Shown: positions 1 through 9,514, counted from the stretch's first letter. The stretch is 59,245 nucleotides of DNA from Desulfobulbaceae bacterium (GCA_011390165.1 JAABSV010000023.1:1-59245); one strand, 5' to 3'. Program-made: numbers and translations. The notes: a model not told the origin generated them from the letters alone.

Positions 1-2
1 AA

Positions 3-509
3 GAGTTAAAAGCTAGGGATCTTTACAAGATATTGCTGCAATCATGCAAGACCACCGGTATCGTATGTTTCGTTATAGCTACAGCGTCGGCCTTTGGGTG
101 GTTAATGGCCATAGAAGATCTGCCTAAAACCTTATCAAACGCGATATTATCCGTATCTTCCAATCCAATCGTAATTTTACTTATGTTGAATGTGATGCTG
201 CTCTTCATCGGCGCAATTATGGATAATATTGCAGCGATGATTATCCTTGGTGGTGTCCTGACAACTATAGGGGCTAATTTGGGCCTCGATCCAATTCATC
301 TGGGGGCAATTGTGGTCATAAACTTTGCCATTGGCATGGCGACTCCTCCATTTGGTTATTCTCTTTTTGTAGGAGCCGCTATAAGTAAATTATCGATTGA
401 GGAAATTTCAAAAGCACTTGCTCCGATGTTATTAGTTCAGATCGTTGTGTTGCTTCTTATTACTTATATTCCATTCTTAACTTTGGCACTACCTTCGCTT
501 CTCGATTGA
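3..509 (+). CDS. TRAP transporter large permease (DctM family), C-terminal part
   Basis: C-terminal 168 residues of the large membrane subunit of a TRAP transporter, which imports organic acids using a sodium or proton gradient with a periplasmic binding protein. The frame is open from base 3, so the 5' part lies outside the window. About four hydrophobic segments are visible, with the DctM-like motifs GAIMDNIAAMII and INFAIGMATPPFGYSLFV. The gene is AT-rich like its downstream neighbour and unlike everything after about 2.7 kb. Since regulators of this type often control adjacent uptake genes, the sigma-54 activator 66 bases downstream could regulate it. The substrate cannot be read from the sequence. 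Confidence 0.85.
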   Translation, partial: ELKARDLYKILLQSCKTTGIVCFVIATASAFGWLMAIEDLPKTLSNAILSVSSNPIVILLMLNVMLLFIGAIMDNIAAMIILGGVLTTIGANLGLDPIHLGAIVVINFAIGMATPPFGYSLFVGAAISKLSIEEISKALAPMLLVQIVVLLLITYIPFLTLALPSLLD

Positions 510-575
510 AATTTTTCGACCTCTTTTATGTTGATGATCATGCTGAGAATATTACAACTATGATCGTTAACACTT

Positions 576-2483
576 ATGAGCGCAATTCTCATGAAACCAA
601 AAATTATAGTAACCTCGCCAAATTCTAAATTTTCGAAACTCGTTAGACAGGTTAGTCGAGAAAAAAACATCAAGGTTACAATAATTGAAGCGATATTAGA
701 AGAGGCAGCTTCCAAAGTTTTTCAAGCGGTCCAAAGTGAAGACTATGAGGTTGTAGTTAGTCGTAGTCGCACGGCTTTGATAATTAAAGATGTCGTTGAT
801 ATTCCAGTTGTAACATCAGAGTTCAGCGACTTTGATCTTCTTCGTTCCCTGTGGGAAGCTAAAAAACATGGTGACAAAATTGCATATTTTGACTCTGCAA
901 AACGTCAATTTTTTGAAAGTGAAGATTTTATTGATATTCTAGGAGCTAATGTTCAAGTATACGAATATACAAGCATCGGGGAGTTTAGTGAAAAAATTAA
1001 TCAAGCTTATGCACATGGCATAGATGTAGTTGTTAGCTGTTCAGAAATAGCCAAGAATTTATCACAAGATTTGGGCATGCAAGCTTTGGTAGTTTCTGGT
1101 AGCTATAGATCGGTCGAGCAAAATCTATTACGAGCAGAAGAAATTGTTGCGATAAGGAAAAAAGATAAAGAATATTACGGAAGATTGAGCTCTATGATGC
1201 AAGCAGTCAGTGAAGGTGTTATTTGCATCGATCAATTTGGAAAACTTATATTGATTAACGATTATGCACTTCATTTACTTAATATTAAACGAAAGGATTT
1301 CCCTGAAAATAGTTCTGTAACATCGAATGAGAAACTTATTCATTTCCTGGAGACACCAAAAGATACAGATCGGGTATTCAAAGTAAATGGGGTTGAATGT
1401 ATAGTACATCGTGTAACTGTTGAGGATAGTAACGATTTCTTTGGTGATGTATTTACATTCAAAAAACTCTCGCAACTTCAACAACTAGAACAAAAAATTC
1501 GAACTGAGTCGTACAAAAAGGGTCTTGTCGCACGGTTTAAATTAGAAGACATTATTACGAATAATGTATTAATGTCTAATATTGTTGAAAGAGCGCGAAG
1601 TTTTGCAGCTGTTGATTCGACTCTGCTTATTATTGGAGGAAGTGGGTGTGGTAAAGAAATGCTTGCCCAGGGAGTTCATCAAGCTAGTTCCAGGTTTAAT
1701 GGTCCTTTTGTTGCAATAAACTGTGCTGCCTTACCGAAAGATCTCCTGGAAAGTGAGATGTTTGGCTATGAAGATGGAGCCTTCACCGGAGCTCGGAAAG
1801 GCGGAAAAATTGGTCTTTTTGAATTAGCTCATAAGGGAACAATATTTTTAGATGAAATCGGAAGTATCCCAAAAGAGCTACAGGCCAGGCTTCTACGTGT
1901 CCTGCAGGAAAAAGTTGTTATGCGTATTGGTGGAGATTCAGTAATCCCTGTTGACGTTCGCTGCATAGCATCGACAAACGAAAACTTACAAGAGGCTATC
2001 AAGCTGGGAGAATTTCGTCGTGATCTCTATTACAGGCTGAATGTTTTAAAATTAACAGTTCCTTCATTGCGAGAAAGAAAGGAAGATGTTCTTTTATTAG
2101 CGGAATATTTTCTTGAAAATTATAATATTCGTTTTGGGAAAAATATAAAGCGAATCCCTAAACGCATTATTGATTGGTTGATTAGCTATTCATGGCCAGG
2201 TAACGTAAGGGAATTGGAAAATTTTATTGAACGTATGGTTGTTTTGTCTAATCAAAACGACCTCAACGAAAAATGGGCTCATCAATTAATCATCGAAGCA
2301 GATGAAGGAATCATTGACAGTTCTGTCGATAAAATTGGTGTGAAGTTAGGGACTTTAGAAGAAATGGAGAAACAGTTGATTCATTCAGTTTCAGAACTTT
2401 ATAGTACGCGAAAATCTGATTTGGCTAAAATATTGGGGATAAGCCGAACAACTCTTTGGAAAAAATTAAACCAAGATGATTAA
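576..2483 (+). CDS. PrpR-type sigma-54-dependent transcriptional activator
   Basis: Predicted 635-residue enhancer-binding protein. The N-terminal ~180 residues resemble the PrpR_N sensory domain, followed by a PAS-like segment (about 200-300). The AAA+ sigma-54 domain has Walker A GGSGCGKE (354-361), an intact GAFTGA loop (401-406) that contacts sigma-54, and Walker B FLDEIG with Asp426-Glu427. The C-terminus carries a Fis-type helix-turn-helix ([12 protein letters not shown]). Known relatives sense small organic acids or their CoA derivatives, so control of the adjacent TRAP transporter is a reasonable inference. An alternative start is the ATG at 591; neither start has a clear ribosome binding site. 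Base composition is AT-rich, in contrast to the rest of the window. Confidence 0.9.
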   Translation: MSAILMKPKIIVTSPNSKFSKLVRQVSREKNIKVTIIEAILEEAASKVFQAVQSEDYEVVVSRSRTALIIKDVVDIPVVTSEFSDFDLLRSLWEAKKHGDKIAYFDSAKRQFFESEDFIDILGANVQVYEYTSIGEFSEKINQAYAHGIDVVVSCSEIAKNLSQDLGMQALVVSGSYRSVEQNLLRAEEIVAIRKKDKEYYGRLSSMMQAVSEGVICIDQFGKLILINDYALHLLNIKRKDFPENSSVTSNEKLIHFLETPKDTDRVFKVNGVECIVHRVTVEDSNDFFGDVFTFKKLSQLQQLEQKIRTESYKKGLVARFKLEDIITNNVLMSNIVERARSFAAVDSTLLIIGGSGCGKEMLAQGVHQASSRFNGPFVAINCAALPKDLLESEMFGYEDGAFTGARKGGKIGLFELAHKGTIFLDEIGSIPKELQARLLRVLQEKVVMRIGGDSVIPVDVRCIASTNENLQEAIKLGEFRRDLYYRLNVLKLTVPSLRERKEDVLLLAEYFLENYNIRFGKNIKRIPKRIIDWLISYSWPGNVRELENFIERMVVLSNQNDLNEKWAHQLIIEADEGIIDSSVDKIGVKLGTLEEMEKQLIHSVSELYSTRKSDLAKILGISRTTLWKKLNQDD

Positions 2484-2737
2484 ACGTACATCTCTTCAAT
2501 TGAAAATCGATTGTTGAATCACACCCAGTATAAGCAGTGGGGCAGGCAACCTATGAACAGCAATCACCTTGCGCTGTGGTATTAAGCCGGGGTGTAGTCG
2601 ATGAACGCCATGTCGGGCGCCGGTGGAACAAATCTGCTTCCTGGCCTGATAGCGTGATTTCTCAACTGCAACAAATATTTATTCGAATTGAGGAGATATC
2701 TTTTCCTGCGTCATTACCGAGGTACCTTTTACCCGAT
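2484..2737. other. Noncoding junction between low-GC and high-GC DNA
   Basis: This 254-base stretch holds no convincing gene. Upstream sequence is AT-rich and downstream sequence is strongly GC-rich. The minus strand contains short open frames (one ends ...APDMAFIDYTPA) that could be remnants, but none is recognisable. No terminal inverted repeat, tRNA or complete transposase is visible. The composition step marks either the edge of transferred DNA or an assembly join. Confidence 0.55.
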
Positions 2738-3355
2738 TCAACTGAGTGCCAGCCAGAGACCGACAGCGGCCATCATCACCCCGGCGATCCGGTTGAGCAG
2801 GCGGCCGCCCCCCCGTCCCTCGAGCAGACGGCGCAGCCTGCCGCCACCACCGGCATAGACCATCAGGCAGAGAAACTCAATGCTGAGCAGGAGGCTGAGG
2901 AGGAGGGCCAGCTGCGGCAGCAGGGGAAGGCGCTGGTCGATGAATGGGGGGAGGAGGGAGACCATGAAGGCCCACCCCTTGGGGTTGCTGACCGCGGTGA
3001 GAAAGCCTTGGGCGACCAGGTCCCGCCGCTTCAGTCCCGGGCCGGTTGAGCCGGCTGGGCGCAGATCGGCCGGTGCCCGCCACAGGCGGATGCCCAGGTA
3101 GACCAGGTAGGCGGCCCCGGCCAGGCGAAGCCAGGCAAAGAGGTGCGGGTTGGCGAGGAGCAGACTGGCCGCCCCGGCCACCGCGGCGATGGCAACGAGG
3201 GCGACTCCGGCCAGTTCCCCCCACATCATCCACATGGTCCGGCGCAGGCCGATGCTCATCCCCAGGGTCAAGGACAGGGTCATGCACATCCCCGGGGTTA
3301 GGGAGACCACCAGGAAGGTGGGGACAAAGACCGCCAGCAGGGAGGGGGCGTTCAT
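2738..3355 (-). CDS. LysE/RhtB family amino-acid exporter
   Basis: 205-residue inner-membrane protein of the LysE/RhtB efflux family, typical family length, with about six hydrophobic segments. Family features include the N-terminal LVVSLTPGMCMTLSLTLGM and the central AYLVYLGIRLWRAP and GFLTAVSNPKGWAFMVSLLP stretches. Such proteins export amino acids or homoserine-lactone-like compounds. It starts 6 bases after the stop of aapP on the same strand, so it is probably the last gene of the aapJQMP operon. Pairing an exporter with a broad amino-acid importer suggests a safety valve against overaccumulation; the substrate is not determined. Confidence 0.88.
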   Translation of the reverse strand: MNAPSLLAVFVPTFLVVSLTPGMCMTLSLTLGMSIGLRRTMWMMWGELAGVALVAIAAVAGAASLLLANPHLFAWLRLAGAAYLVYLGIRLWRAPADLRPAGSTGPGLKRRDLVAQGFLTAVSNPKGWAFMVSLLPPFIDQRLPLLPQLALLLSLLLSIEFLCLMVYAGGGGRLRRLLEGRGGGRLLNRIAGVMMAAVGLWLALS

Positions 3356-3361
3356 CGCCGC

Positions 3362-4129
3362 CTAATCGAGAATCTGGCTGAGGAAGAGTTTGGTCCGCTC
3401 GTGCCGGGGGTTGTTGAAAAACTCCTGCGGCTCGTTTTCTTCCAGAATCTCACCCCCGTCCATGAAGAGAACGCGGTGGGCGACGCTTTTCGCAAAACCC
3501 ATCTCGTGGCTGACCACGATCATCGTCATCCCGTCCTGGGCAAGGCTGATCATCACGTCGAGCACCTCCTTGACCATCTCCGGGTCGAGGGCCGAGGTGG
3601 GCTCGTCAAAGAGGATGACATTCGGGCGCATGCAGAGGCTGCGGGCGATGGCTACCCGCTGCTGCTGGCCGCCGGAGAGCTGACCGGGGTACTTCTGGGC
3701 CTGCTCGGCAATCCGCACCTTTTCGAGGAAGTACATGGCACTCTCCTCCGCTTCCCGGCGCGGGGTCTTGCGGACCCAGATCGGCCCCAGGGTGAGGTTC
3801 TCGAGGATGGTCAGATGGGGAAAGAGGTTGAAGTGCTGGAAGACCATCCCTACCTCGGTGCGGATCTTCTCGATATTCTTTAGATCGTTGGTCAACTCGA
3901 TGCCATCGACGACGATCCTGCCGCGCTGGTGCTCTTCCAGCCGGTTGATGCAGCGGATCAGGGTCGATTTGCCTGATCCGGACGGCCCGCAGATGACGAT
4001 CCGCTCCCGGCGCTGCACGGTGAGGTTGATATCCTTTAAGACATGGAACTCCCCGAACCACTTGTGCATCCCCTCGATGGTGATGATCGGGCTGGTATCC
4101 GGGTTGTCGTTAGCGGTGGAACTGTTCAT
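3362..4129 (-). CDS. aapP: General L-amino-acid ABC transporter, ATP-binding subunit AapP
   Basis: Cytoplasmic ATPase that powers the AapQM permease. Clear nucleotide-binding motifs are present: Walker [10 protein letters not shown], signature [15 protein letters not shown], Walker [15 protein letters not shown] and the switch His in VVSHEMGFA. The body matches the AapP/GlnQ branch ([24 protein letters not shown]-terminus [13 protein letters not shown]). A TTG at 4162 would extend the protein by 11 residues. The ATG at 4129 gives 255 residues, close to the family norm, with a weak AGGA about 10 bases upstream. It lies downstream of aapM and upstream of the LysE-like gene. Confidence 0.93.
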   Translation of the reverse strand: MNSSTANDNPDTSPIITIEGMHKWFGEFHVLKDINLTVQRRERIVICGPSGSGKSTLIRCINRLEEHQRGRIVVDGIELTNDLKNIEKIRTEVGMVFQHFNLFPHLTILENLTLGPIWVRKTPRREAEESAMYFLEKVRIAEQAQKYPGQLSGGQQQRVAIARSLCMRPNVILFDEPTSALDPEMVKEVLDVMISLAQDGMTMIVVSHEMGFAKSVAHRVLFMDGGEILEENEPQEFFNNPRHERTKLFLSQILD

Positions 4130-4177
4130 GGGCTGGAAGTCCTGGTTAGGGTGGCGCGGCAAACGGTCGCCGGGGAA

Positions 4178-5272
4178 TCAGCGGCCGGTATCGAGTTCTT
4201 TTTCCAGTCGGCGGCTGTAGTTGGACATGAACCAGCAGCAGACAAAGTAGATCAGGGCGACAAAGAGATAGGCCTCGGCCGAAAAGCCCATCCACTTCGG
4301 GTCGGAGAGGGCGGTCTGGGTGGTCTTGAGCAGGTCGTAGAGGGCGATGATCACCACCAGGGAGGTGTCCTTGAAGGCGGAGATCAGAATGCTCACCGAT
4401 GGCGGGATGACGATTTTCAGGGCCTGGGGCAGAATCACCAGGCGCATGGTCTGCAGGTAGTTGAGCCCCAGGGACTTGGCCGCCTCGTACTGGCCCCGGT
4501 CCATCCCTTGCAGGCCACCACGGACCACCTCGGCAATATAGGCGGCGGTGAAGAGGATGATCGCCATCTGCGCTCGGAGGATCTTGTTGACGGTCACCCC
4601 CTCGGGCAAAAAGAGGGGGAAGACCACCGACGACATGAAGAGCAGGCTGATCAGCGGCACCCCGCGGATCAGTTCGATATAGACCACGCAGAACGACTTG
4701 ACCACCGGCATCCGCGACTGGCGGCCGAGGGCCAGCACCACCCCGACCGGGTAGGCGGCGGTGAGGCCGAAGACCGAGAGGAGCAGAGTGAGCGGCAGGC
4801 CGCCCCAGTTGGTGCTCTCCACGGCGGTGAGGCCGAAGATGCCGCCCATCAGCAGGACACCCATGCTGAACAGGCCGATCAGCCAGGCCCAGGCCAGGGA
4901 GGGGCGCCAGTGGCGGCGATTCTGGCTGTAGAGGAGGAGGGCGATCAGGATGCAGATGCCCAAAAGCGGCCGCCACTGCAGATCATGGGGGTAGAAACCG
5001 AAGAGGATGAAGCGGATGTTGGCGGTGATTACCGACCAGCAGGCGCCGCCGGCCGCCTTGCACTCCTCACTGCTGCTGAACCAGAGACTGTCGACCAGGG
5101 CCCAGTTGATAAAGGGGGGCAGCGCCTGCCAGAGCAGGTAGAGGACCGTCAGGGTAAGCAGCGAGTTGAGGGGGCCGTTGAACAGGTTGGCACGAATCCA
5201 GCCGAGTACGCCGATATTGGTCACCGGCGGACGGACATCGGCCGCCGATCGGGGGGGGGCGGTCTGGGGCAT
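4178..5272 (-). CDS. aapM: General L-amino-acid ABC transporter permease AapM
   Basis: 364-residue inner-membrane permease. The C-terminal binding-protein-dependent transport domain carries the His/Glu/Gln/Asn-uptake signature: FTAAYIAEVVRGGLQGMDRG then QYEAAKSLGLNYLQTMRLVI and LPQALKIVIPPSVS. The long N-terminal extension with extra hydrophobic segments is typical of AapM/BztC and distinguishes it from GlnP-type permeases. The ATG at 5272 was chosen because it lies 5 bases after the aapQ stop; the frame stays open much further upstream, but that part overlaps aapQ antiparallel-free coding and is not real. AapQ and AapM form the heterodimeric channel. Confidence 0.93.
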   Translation of the reverse strand: MPQTAPPRSAADVRPPVTNIGVLGWIRANLFNGPLNSLLTLTVLYLLWQALPPFINWALVDSLWFSSSEECKAAGGACWSVITANIRFILFGFYPHDLQWRPLLGICILIALLLYSQNRRHWRPSLAWAWLIGLFSMGVLLMGGIFGLTAVESTNWGGLPLTLLLSVFGLTAAYPVGVVLALGRQSRMPVVKSFCVVYIELIRGVPLISLLFMSSVVFPLFLPEGVTVNKILRAQMAIILFTAAYIAEVVRGGLQGMDRGQYEAAKSLGLNYLQTMRLVILPQALKIVIPPSVSILISAFKDTSLVVIIALYDLLKTTQTALSDPKWMGFSAEAYLFVALIYFVCCWFMSNYSRRLEKELDTGR

Positions 5273-5277
5273 GGCGG

Positions 5278-6450
5278 CTACCTCTCCACAATGGCGATTT
5301 TTTTGTTGTACCAGTTCATGAAGGCCGAGGTGGAGAGACTGAAGATCAGGTAGACCACCATGATCAGGGCGACCCCTTCGATGGCCTGGCCGGTCTGGTT
5401 GATGGTGGTGCCGGCCACCGAGACGAAATCGGGGTAGCCGATGGCCACGGCCAGGGAACTGTTTTTGGTGAGGTTGAGCATCTGGCTGGTGAGGGGTGGG
5501 ACAATGACCCGCAGGGCCTGGGGAAGAATCACCAGATTGAGGACATGTCCTGACCGCAGGCCGATGGAGAGGGCCGCCTCCCGCTGCCCCTTGCCCACCG
5601 ACTGGATGCCGGCGCGCACCACCTCGGCGACGAAGGCGGCGGTATAGAGGACGAGGCCGAGGAGGAGGGCGGTGAACTCCGGGCTGATGCTCAACCCGCC
5701 GCGAAAGTTGAAGCCGGTCAACTCGGGGACACTCATCGCCGTCGGCGCGCCGCCCAGCCACCAGCCAAGCAGGGGCAGCAGGGTGACCAGGAGCAGGCCA
5801 ACCCGAAAGAGCGGGAAGATTTTGCCGCTGGCGGCCTGGCGGGCCGCCGCCCAGCGCTTGAGGAAAAAAAGGAGCACCACGGCGAGCAGCAGGGCGAGGA
5901 TGGCGTACTGGAAGCCCTGGTGCCACACCGGTACCCCGAAGATCAGGCCGCGGTTACAGAGAAAGACCCCGGGGAGGAGGCTCAGGGCCTGGCGCGGGCC
6001 GGGGAGGATCTCGTAGAAGAAGGCGTACCAGAAGAAGAGCTGGAGGAGGATCGGTATATCCTGGAAGACCTCGATATAGATGGCCGACAGCCGCGCCACC
6101 AGCCAGTTGCTGGAGAGGCGGGCGATGCCGAGAATGGTGCCGAGGATGACGGTGAGGACGATGCCGATGAAGGAGACGATCAGGGTGTTGAGGAAGCCGA
6201 CCAGGAGGGCCCGGCCATAGGAGTCGGCCGCCGAATAGGTGACCAGGGTCTCGCCGATTTCAAAGGCTGCCTCCCGTTCCAGGAAACTGAAGCCGGTGGA
6301 GATATTTTGTCGTTCGAGGTTGGCAAGGGTGTTGGCGATGAGGTAGTAGCTGAGCAGCCCGACGCCGATCACGGTGAGCAGCTGGTAGAGGATGGCCAGC
6401 TTGTCGGGGTCGCGCAGGAAGGGGACTTTTTCCGCCTGTGTGCTGTGCAT
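5278..6450 (-). CDS. aapQ: General L-amino-acid ABC transporter permease AapQ
   Basis: 390-residue inner-membrane permease of the Aap/Bzt family. The start was set at the ATG at 6450 (MHSTQAEKVPFL), because the open frame further upstream runs through a repeat-rich intergenic stretch. Motifs include ETLVTYSAADSYGRALLVG and YIEVFQDIPILLQLFFWY in the first half, then LYTAAFVAEVVRAGIQSVGK and LPQALRVIVPPLTSQMLN in the transport domain. A large periplasmic or variable segment between hydrophobic stretches is normal for AapQ/BztB. It is the second gene of the operon, separated from aapJ by 239 bases, the largest gap in it. Confidence 0.93.
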   Translation of the reverse strand: MHSTQAEKVPFLRDPDKLAILYQLLTVIGVGLLSYYLIANTLANLERQNISTGFSFLEREAAFEIGETLVTYSAADSYGRALLVGFLNTLIVSFIGIVLTVILGTILGIARLSSNWLVARLSAIYIEVFQDIPILLQLFFWYAFFYEILPGPRQALSLLPGVFLCNRGLIFGVPVWHQGFQYAILALLLAVVLLFFLKRWAAARQAASGKIFPLFRVGLLLVTLLPLLGWWLGGAPTAMSVPELTGFNFRGGLSISPEFTALLLGLVLYTAAFVAEVVRAGIQSVGKGQREAALSIGLRSGHVLNLVILPQALRVIVPPLTSQMLNLTKNSSLAVAIGYPDFVSVAGTTINQTGQAIEGVALIMVVYLIFSLSTSAFMNWYNKKIAIVER

Positions 6451-6578
6451 GGTCACCTGTGGGCGGTCGCCGGCCGCCTGCTGCTGGTTGGTTTGCACCA
6501 CCGGTCGCCGGTCTGCCGGCCGGAGAGGGTTTCTCCGACCGGCGTCGTGACGCCCGGGAATTGGCTGGGATCGTGGGT

Positions 6579-6658
6579 GCCGGAATATCGCCGGAAATAT
6601 GCCGGGAATCGGCCGAAAATATACCGGAATATGCAGGAATATGCTGTGATATTCCGGC
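6579..6658. repeat. Degenerate ~11-bp repeat array closed by an inverted copy
   Basis: Between aapJ and aapQ, units close to GCCGGAAATAT recur about six times head to tail (6579-6640). GCCGGAATAT at 6579-6588 is then matched by its perfect complement ATATTCCGGC at 6649-6658. In the transcript this could fold into alternative hairpins and limit expression of the permease and ATPase genes relative to the abundant binding protein. The repeats are directly visible; the role is inference. Confidence 0.7.
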
Positions 6659-6689
6659 ATGCCGGGTTCTGCCGGCGATGAGGGGCCGG

Positions 6690-7709
6690 TTATTTGAACG
6701 GTGGCGAGTACATCAGCCCGCCATTGGTCCACAGGGCATTGAGCCCTCGCTCGAGCATCAGCGGGGTCTTGACGCCGACGTTGCGCTCGAACACCTCGGC
6801 GTAGTTGCCCACCTGCTTGATGATATTGTAGGCCCACTTCTCGTCAAGGCCGAGGGCCTTGCCGTTGCCGGGGGAGACCCCGAGGAAGCGTTGGATTTTC
6901 GGGTCGGTGCTGGCCATCATCTCGTCGATATTGGCGGAGGTGATACCCAGTTCCTCGGCCTCGATCATCGCCAGGACCGAGTAGTTGACGATATCCTTCC
7001 ACTGGTTGTCGCCATGGCGCACCGCCGGGGCCAGCGGCTCCTTGGAGATGATTTCCGGCAGGAGGACATAGTCGGCGGGGGTGGGGGCAACCGCCCGGAT
7101 GCCCGCCAACTGCGAGGCGTCCGAGGTCATGCAGTCACAGCGGCCGGCAAAGAAGGCCTTGGCGAGTTCGGCGGTATTTTCGATGACCACCGGGTTCATC
7201 TTCATCTTCTGTACCCGAAAATAGTCGGCGACATTCTGCTCGGTGGTGGTGCCGGGCAGGACGCAGACCGAGGCGCCGTCAAGCTGGGTGGCGCTGGTGA
7301 CGCCAAGCTGTTTCGGTACCAAAAAGCCCTGGCCGTCGTAGTAGTTCACCTGGGTGAAGTCGAGGCCGAGATCGGTGTCCCGGCTCAGAGTCTGGGTGGC
7401 GTTGCGGGTGAGGACATCGATTTCGCCGGACTGCAGGGCGGTGAATCTGGTCTTGGCGGTCAAGGGGGTGTACTTGATCTTGTCGGCGTCAGCGAAGACG
7501 GCGGCGGCAACGGCCCGGGCGGTGTCGACATCAAGCCCCCGCCAGACCCCTTTCTCATCGGGTTTGGCGAAGCCGAACAGGTCGCCGTTGACACCGGCCT
7601 GGATGAAGCCCTTGGCCTTGACATCGTCCAGGGTGCCGGCAACTGCCGCGCCGGTGGTCAGGCAGAAAGCCGCCACCACGGCGGGAACAACATGTCGTAA
7701 CTCTCTCAT
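6690..7709 (-). CDS. aapJ: General L-amino-acid ABC transporter substrate-binding protein AapJ
   Basis: 339-residue periplasmic amino-acid-binding protein (SBP family 3). The start ATG at 7709 is preceded by a strong AAGGAGG ribosome binding site. The signal peptide is MRELRHVVPAVVAAFCLTTG with probable cleavage after AVA. Typical AapJ features are TLDDVKAKGFIQAGVNGDL, GLDVDTARAVAAAVF, LTRNATQTLSRD and the C-terminal FERNVGVKTPLMLERGLNAL. It delivers amino acids to AapQM-AapP. As first gene of the operon it is followed by a hairpin-prone repeat, as expected if it is made in excess. Its family's binding spectrum is broad; the preferred amino acid is not evident. Confidence 0.94.
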   Translation of the reverse strand: MRELRHVVPAVVAAFCLTTGAAVAGTLDDVKAKGFIQAGVNGDLFGFAKPDEKGVWRGLDVDTARAVAAAVFADADKIKYTPLTAKTRFTALQSGEIDVLTRNATQTLSRDTDLGLDFTQVNYYDGQGFLVPKQLGVTSATQLDGASVCVLPGTTTEQNVADYFRVQKMKMNPVVIENTAELAKAFFAGRCDCMTSDASQLAGIRAVAPTPADYVLLPEIISKEPLAPAVRHGDNQWKDIVNYSVLAMIEAEELGITSANIDEMMASTDPKIQRFLGVSPGNGKALGLDEKWAYNIIKQVGNYAEVFERNVGVKTPLMLERGLNALWTNGGLMYSPPFK

Positions 7710-7772
7710 CGCTCGTGCCTCCTTGTGCATGGGTTTTGTGCATGGGTTGGAATAGCCTATCAGCCGCACAGC

Positions 7773-7805
7773 ATTTCCTGCCGGTACTGGGCTGCGGCAG
7801 GAAAT
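7773..7805. promoter_or_regulatory. 11-bp perfect inverted repeat upstream of aapJ
   Basis: ATTTCCTGCCG (7773-7783) is matched perfectly by CGGCAGGAAAT (7795-7805) with an 11-base spacer. It lies 64 bases upstream of the aapJ start and 64 bases downstream of the HD-protein stop, both on the minus strand. No T-run follows on the minus strand, so a simple Rho-independent terminator is unlikely. An operator for the aap operon or an RNA-processing hairpin is more likely. Confidence 0.55.
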
Positions 7806-7868
7806 CAGCATCTGTTATCACAAGCCCGACCGGTAAAGTCAAGCCTTTTGCGGCGCGGGGCTCCCCGG

Positions 7869-8462
7869 TCAGGGTTGTCGGGGACCGTGGAGGTCGCCGA
7901 GCCGGTCAGCCAGCTGGGCCGGGGCGAAATCGAGAAAGGAGAAGAGGAGTTTTTCCAGGGTCTGGGTGGTGCTGAAATTTTGGCGGATATGCTCGATCCG
8001 TGCCGGTTCGTTGTTGCCGTACCGTTCGATGATATATTCCAGCCGGTCGTCCAGGCTGACCACCTGCTCGTGGCGGACCCGTTTGTCGGCATAATAGACC
8101 AGCTCCCGGGCGCTGAAGATGCCCCGGCGGTACAGTTCCGGGGTGAAGCGGCTGAGCACCACATGTTCGGCGACGATCTCGCCGATCTCGTGGTAGCCGA
8201 GCTGCCGGCATATCTCCCGTCCCTCCTCGGCATGGCGTCCCCCAGCGAGGATGCAGCGGGTCTTGGCGATATCGTGGAGGAGGGCGCCGGCCACCACTTC
8301 ATCCCGGTCGGCGGGTACCATTTCGGTGCGGCCGGCATCGGTCAGCCCGTCCACCAGGCCGGCCGCTACCTGGGCGACGGTCAGCGAGTGGATACGGATA
8401 TTGTCCAGCATCTCGAAGCGGTCAAAGAACTCGAGGCATTGTGCGGTGTTCGGTATTTGCAT
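7869..8462 (-). CDS. HD-domain phosphohydrolase
   Basis: 197-residue soluble protein with an HD hydrolase signature: His in NIRIHSLTVA, the HD doublet in AGALLHDIAKT, a further His in GGRHAEEGREIC and downstream HVVL, consistent with metal-dependent phosphohydrolase activity. The likely substrate class is nucleotides or phosphoesters, but it cannot be assigned. It lies just downstream of hemE on the same strand with a 29-base gap and is probably co-transcribed with hemE and ahbD. There is no visible direct link to haem chemistry. Confidence 0.8.
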   Translation of the reverse strand: MQIPNTAQCLEFFDRFEMLDNIRIHSLTVAQVAAGLVDGLTDAGRTEMVPADRDEVVAGALLHDIAKTRCILAGGRHAEEGREICRQLGYHEIGEIVAEHVVLSRFTPELYRRGIFSARELVYYADKRVRHEQVVSLDDRLEYIIERYGNNEPARIEHIRQNFSTTQTLEKLLFSFLDFAPAQLADRLGDLHGPRQP

Positions 8463-8491
8463 GGTCGCCGGCCTGGGAAGAGTGGGGGGGG

Positions 8492-9514
8492 TCAGCTTCG
8501 CTGGCTCAGTTCATGCACCGCGTCGACGGCGATCCGCACCTGCTCGGGCGGGGTGAACTGGTGCACCCCATGACCGAGGTTGAACACATGTCCCCTGGCC
8601 TCCCTGGCATCGGCAAGTATGCGGCCGATCCTTGCCCGCAGCTGGTCGCGGGGGAGGAGCAGGGCGAAGGGATCGAGATTACCCTGCACCGCCCTCTCTC
8701 CGACCCGGCGGATCGCCTCGCCGATATTGACCCGCCAGTCCAGCCCGATCACATCCGCCCCGGAGGTGGCGGAGAGCTCGAGCAGGGTGGCGCCGTTGTT
8801 GGCGAAATAGATGAGTGGCAAATTGAACTGGCGCAGGGCGGCAAGGATCTCCTGCACATAGGGGAGGGCAAATTCGACAAAGTCGACCGGCGCCAGGATC
8901 CCCGCCCAGCTGTCGAAGAGTTGCAGGGCCTGGGCGCCGGCCCGGGCCTGGGCCTGGAGATAGCCGATGGTGGCGGCGGTGATTTTGGCCATCAGGGCGT
9001 GGAAGAGCTCCGGGGCGGTGTACATCATCTTCTTGGTTTCCCAGAAGACCTTGGAGGAGCCCCCCTCGATGAGATAGGTGGCACAGGTGAAGGGGGCCCC
9101 GGCAAAGCCGATCAGCGGCACCTGCAGCTCGCGGCGGAGGAGGCGGATGGTCTCCATGACGAAGGGGGTCTCCGCCTCGGCATCCGGGACCCGCAGACGG
9201 TCGAGGCCGGCCTGGTTGCGGACGGTTTCGGCAAAGACCGGTCCCCGCCCCTCGTGGAAGTCGAGGGGGGCACCCATCGCCTCCATGAGGATGAGGATGT
9301 CGGAAAAAAGGATCGCCGCATCCATGCCGAAGAGGTCGACCGGCTGGAGGGTAACCTCGACGCAGAGATCGGGGCGTTTGCACAACTCAAGAAAGCTCAC
9401 TCCGCCACGAACCCGCTGGTACTCGGGCAGGTAGCGGCCCGCCTGGCGCATGATCCAGATCGGGGTGTAGGCCGTCTTTTCGCCACGGCAGGCACGCAAA
9501 AAGGTGTCGTTCAT
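8492..9514 (-). CDS. hemE: Uroporphyrinogen decarboxylase HemE
   Basis: 340-residue enzyme that converts uroporphyrinogen III to coproporphyrinogen III by removing four carboxyl groups. Hallmarks are the N-terminal [65 protein letters not shown] and the C-terminal [17 protein letters not shown]. These are canonical HemE rather than methyltransferase-type motifs. The start ATG at 9514 overlaps the ahbD stop by four bases (ATGA), which implies translational coupling. That overlap and the extra N-terminal residues falling inside ahbD decided the start over the longer frame. Confidence 0.95.
   Translation of the reverse strand: MNDTFLRACRGEKTAYTPIWIMRQAGRYLPEYQRVRGGVSFLELCKRPDLCVEVTLQPVDLFGMDAAILFSDILILMEAMGAPLDFHEGRGPVFAETVRNQAGLDRLRVPDAEAETPFVMETIRLLRRELQVPLIGFAGAPFTCATYLIEGGSSKVFWETKKMMYTAPELFHALMAKITAATIGYLQAQARAGAQALQLFDSWAGILAPVDFVEFALPYVQEILAALRQFNLPLIYFANNGATLLELSATSGADVIGLDWRVNIGEAIRRVGERAVQGNLDPFALLLPRDQLRARIGRILADAREARGHVFNLGHGVHQFTPPEQVRIAVDAVHELSQRS

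Noticed and set aside
2537..3049. 170-codon plus-strand frame across the low/high-GC junction
   Set aside because: It runs into the antisense of the LysE-like gene and has no domain or ribosome binding site.
4043..5353. 436-codon plus-strand frame across aapM
   Set aside because: Antisense shadow of the aap genes with no domain.
5273..5926. N-terminal extension of aapM (frame open to 5926)
   Set aside because: It would overlap the aapQ coding sequence by about 650 bases and its residues lack family similarity; ATG at 5272 gives the expected length.
6451..6837. N-terminal extension of aapQ (frame open to 6837)
   Set aside because: It reads through the intergenic repeat and into aapJ; the family-like protein begins at the ATG at 6450.
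6438..7700. 420-codon plus-strand frame opposite aapJ
   Set aside because: Antisense shadow with Gly/His/Asp-rich composition.
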